Source: DAOSVX01 sp964493665
GTDB lineage: Bacteria; Bacillota_I; Bacilli_A; RF39; UBA660
Direction of reading: 5' to 3'
Assembly: GCA_964493665.1 (NCBI GenBank)
Contig: CAZBOZ010000016.1
Span: 1 to 5,540 of the forward strand
Length of the DNA: 5,540 bases
In this document: in pieces, positions 5,532-5,540 of the stretch
Layout: each line of letters starts with the position of its first letter
Position numbering within the stretch: the first letter of the stretch is position 1
Notes under the pieces: generated by a model
The model's database searches: none
Told to the model about the DNA's origin: nothing
Seen by the model: only the letters and a program-made list of their open reading frames with translations
Translations under genes and position numbers: made by a program

Positions 5532-5540
5532 CAACCCCTT

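Noticed and set aside
5487..5540. Possible C-terminal end of an upstream gene (open minus-strand frame from the edge to the TAA at 5489-5487)
   Set aside because: Only 17 codons are visible, they overlap two palindromes, and they match no family I recognise. This is not enough to call a gene.

Overview
The window is strongly AT-rich. Its one recognisable housekeeping gene is a RecG of the low-GC Gram-positive kind: Lys/Asn/Ile-rich, with TAA stops and good Shine-Dalgarno (SD) sites. This suggests a Bacillota or Mycoplasmatota-like bacterium, perhaps a gut lineage. Trp is encoded by TGG where I checked, so there is no sign of the mycoplasma code. All four protein genes lie on the minus strand, so transcription runs from high to low coordinates.

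Right to left, the layout is as follows. recG (5442 to 3457) fills the right part, with two short palindromes just upstream of its SD. Five bases after the recG stop there is a TTGACA-17-TATTAT promoter. It drives about 110 nt of hairpin-rich, apparently non-coding sequence that ends in a clean intrinsic terminator (3334 to 3311). This is either a small RNA gene or a terminated leader of the next gene. Then comes a small dual-specificity/tyrosine phosphatase-like gene (3217 to 2711) with its own extended -10 promoter. Next is an EcoRI-family adenine DNA methyltransferase (2522 to 1278), also with its own extended -10. It overlaps by 16 nt a gene for a DUF262 (ParB-like) plus HNH nuclease protein (1293 to 106). 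A plus-strand terminator near the left edge suggests that a convergent gene ends just outside the window.

The left 3.2 kb reads as an accessory, probably mobile or defence-related block placed next to a core gene. The overlapping methyltransferase and DUF262-HNH genes look like a two-gene modification/restriction cassette, in which the usual EcoRI-type nuclease is replaced by a GmrSD-like protein. The methyltransferase SD is almost perfectly complementary to a segment upstream of that gene's own promoter. Read-through mRNA could therefore be translationally silent, while mRNA from the internal promoter would be open. The phosphatase and methyltransferase promoters share an identical 12-base core. 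No transposase, integrase, tRNA, rRNA or CRISPR array is visible.
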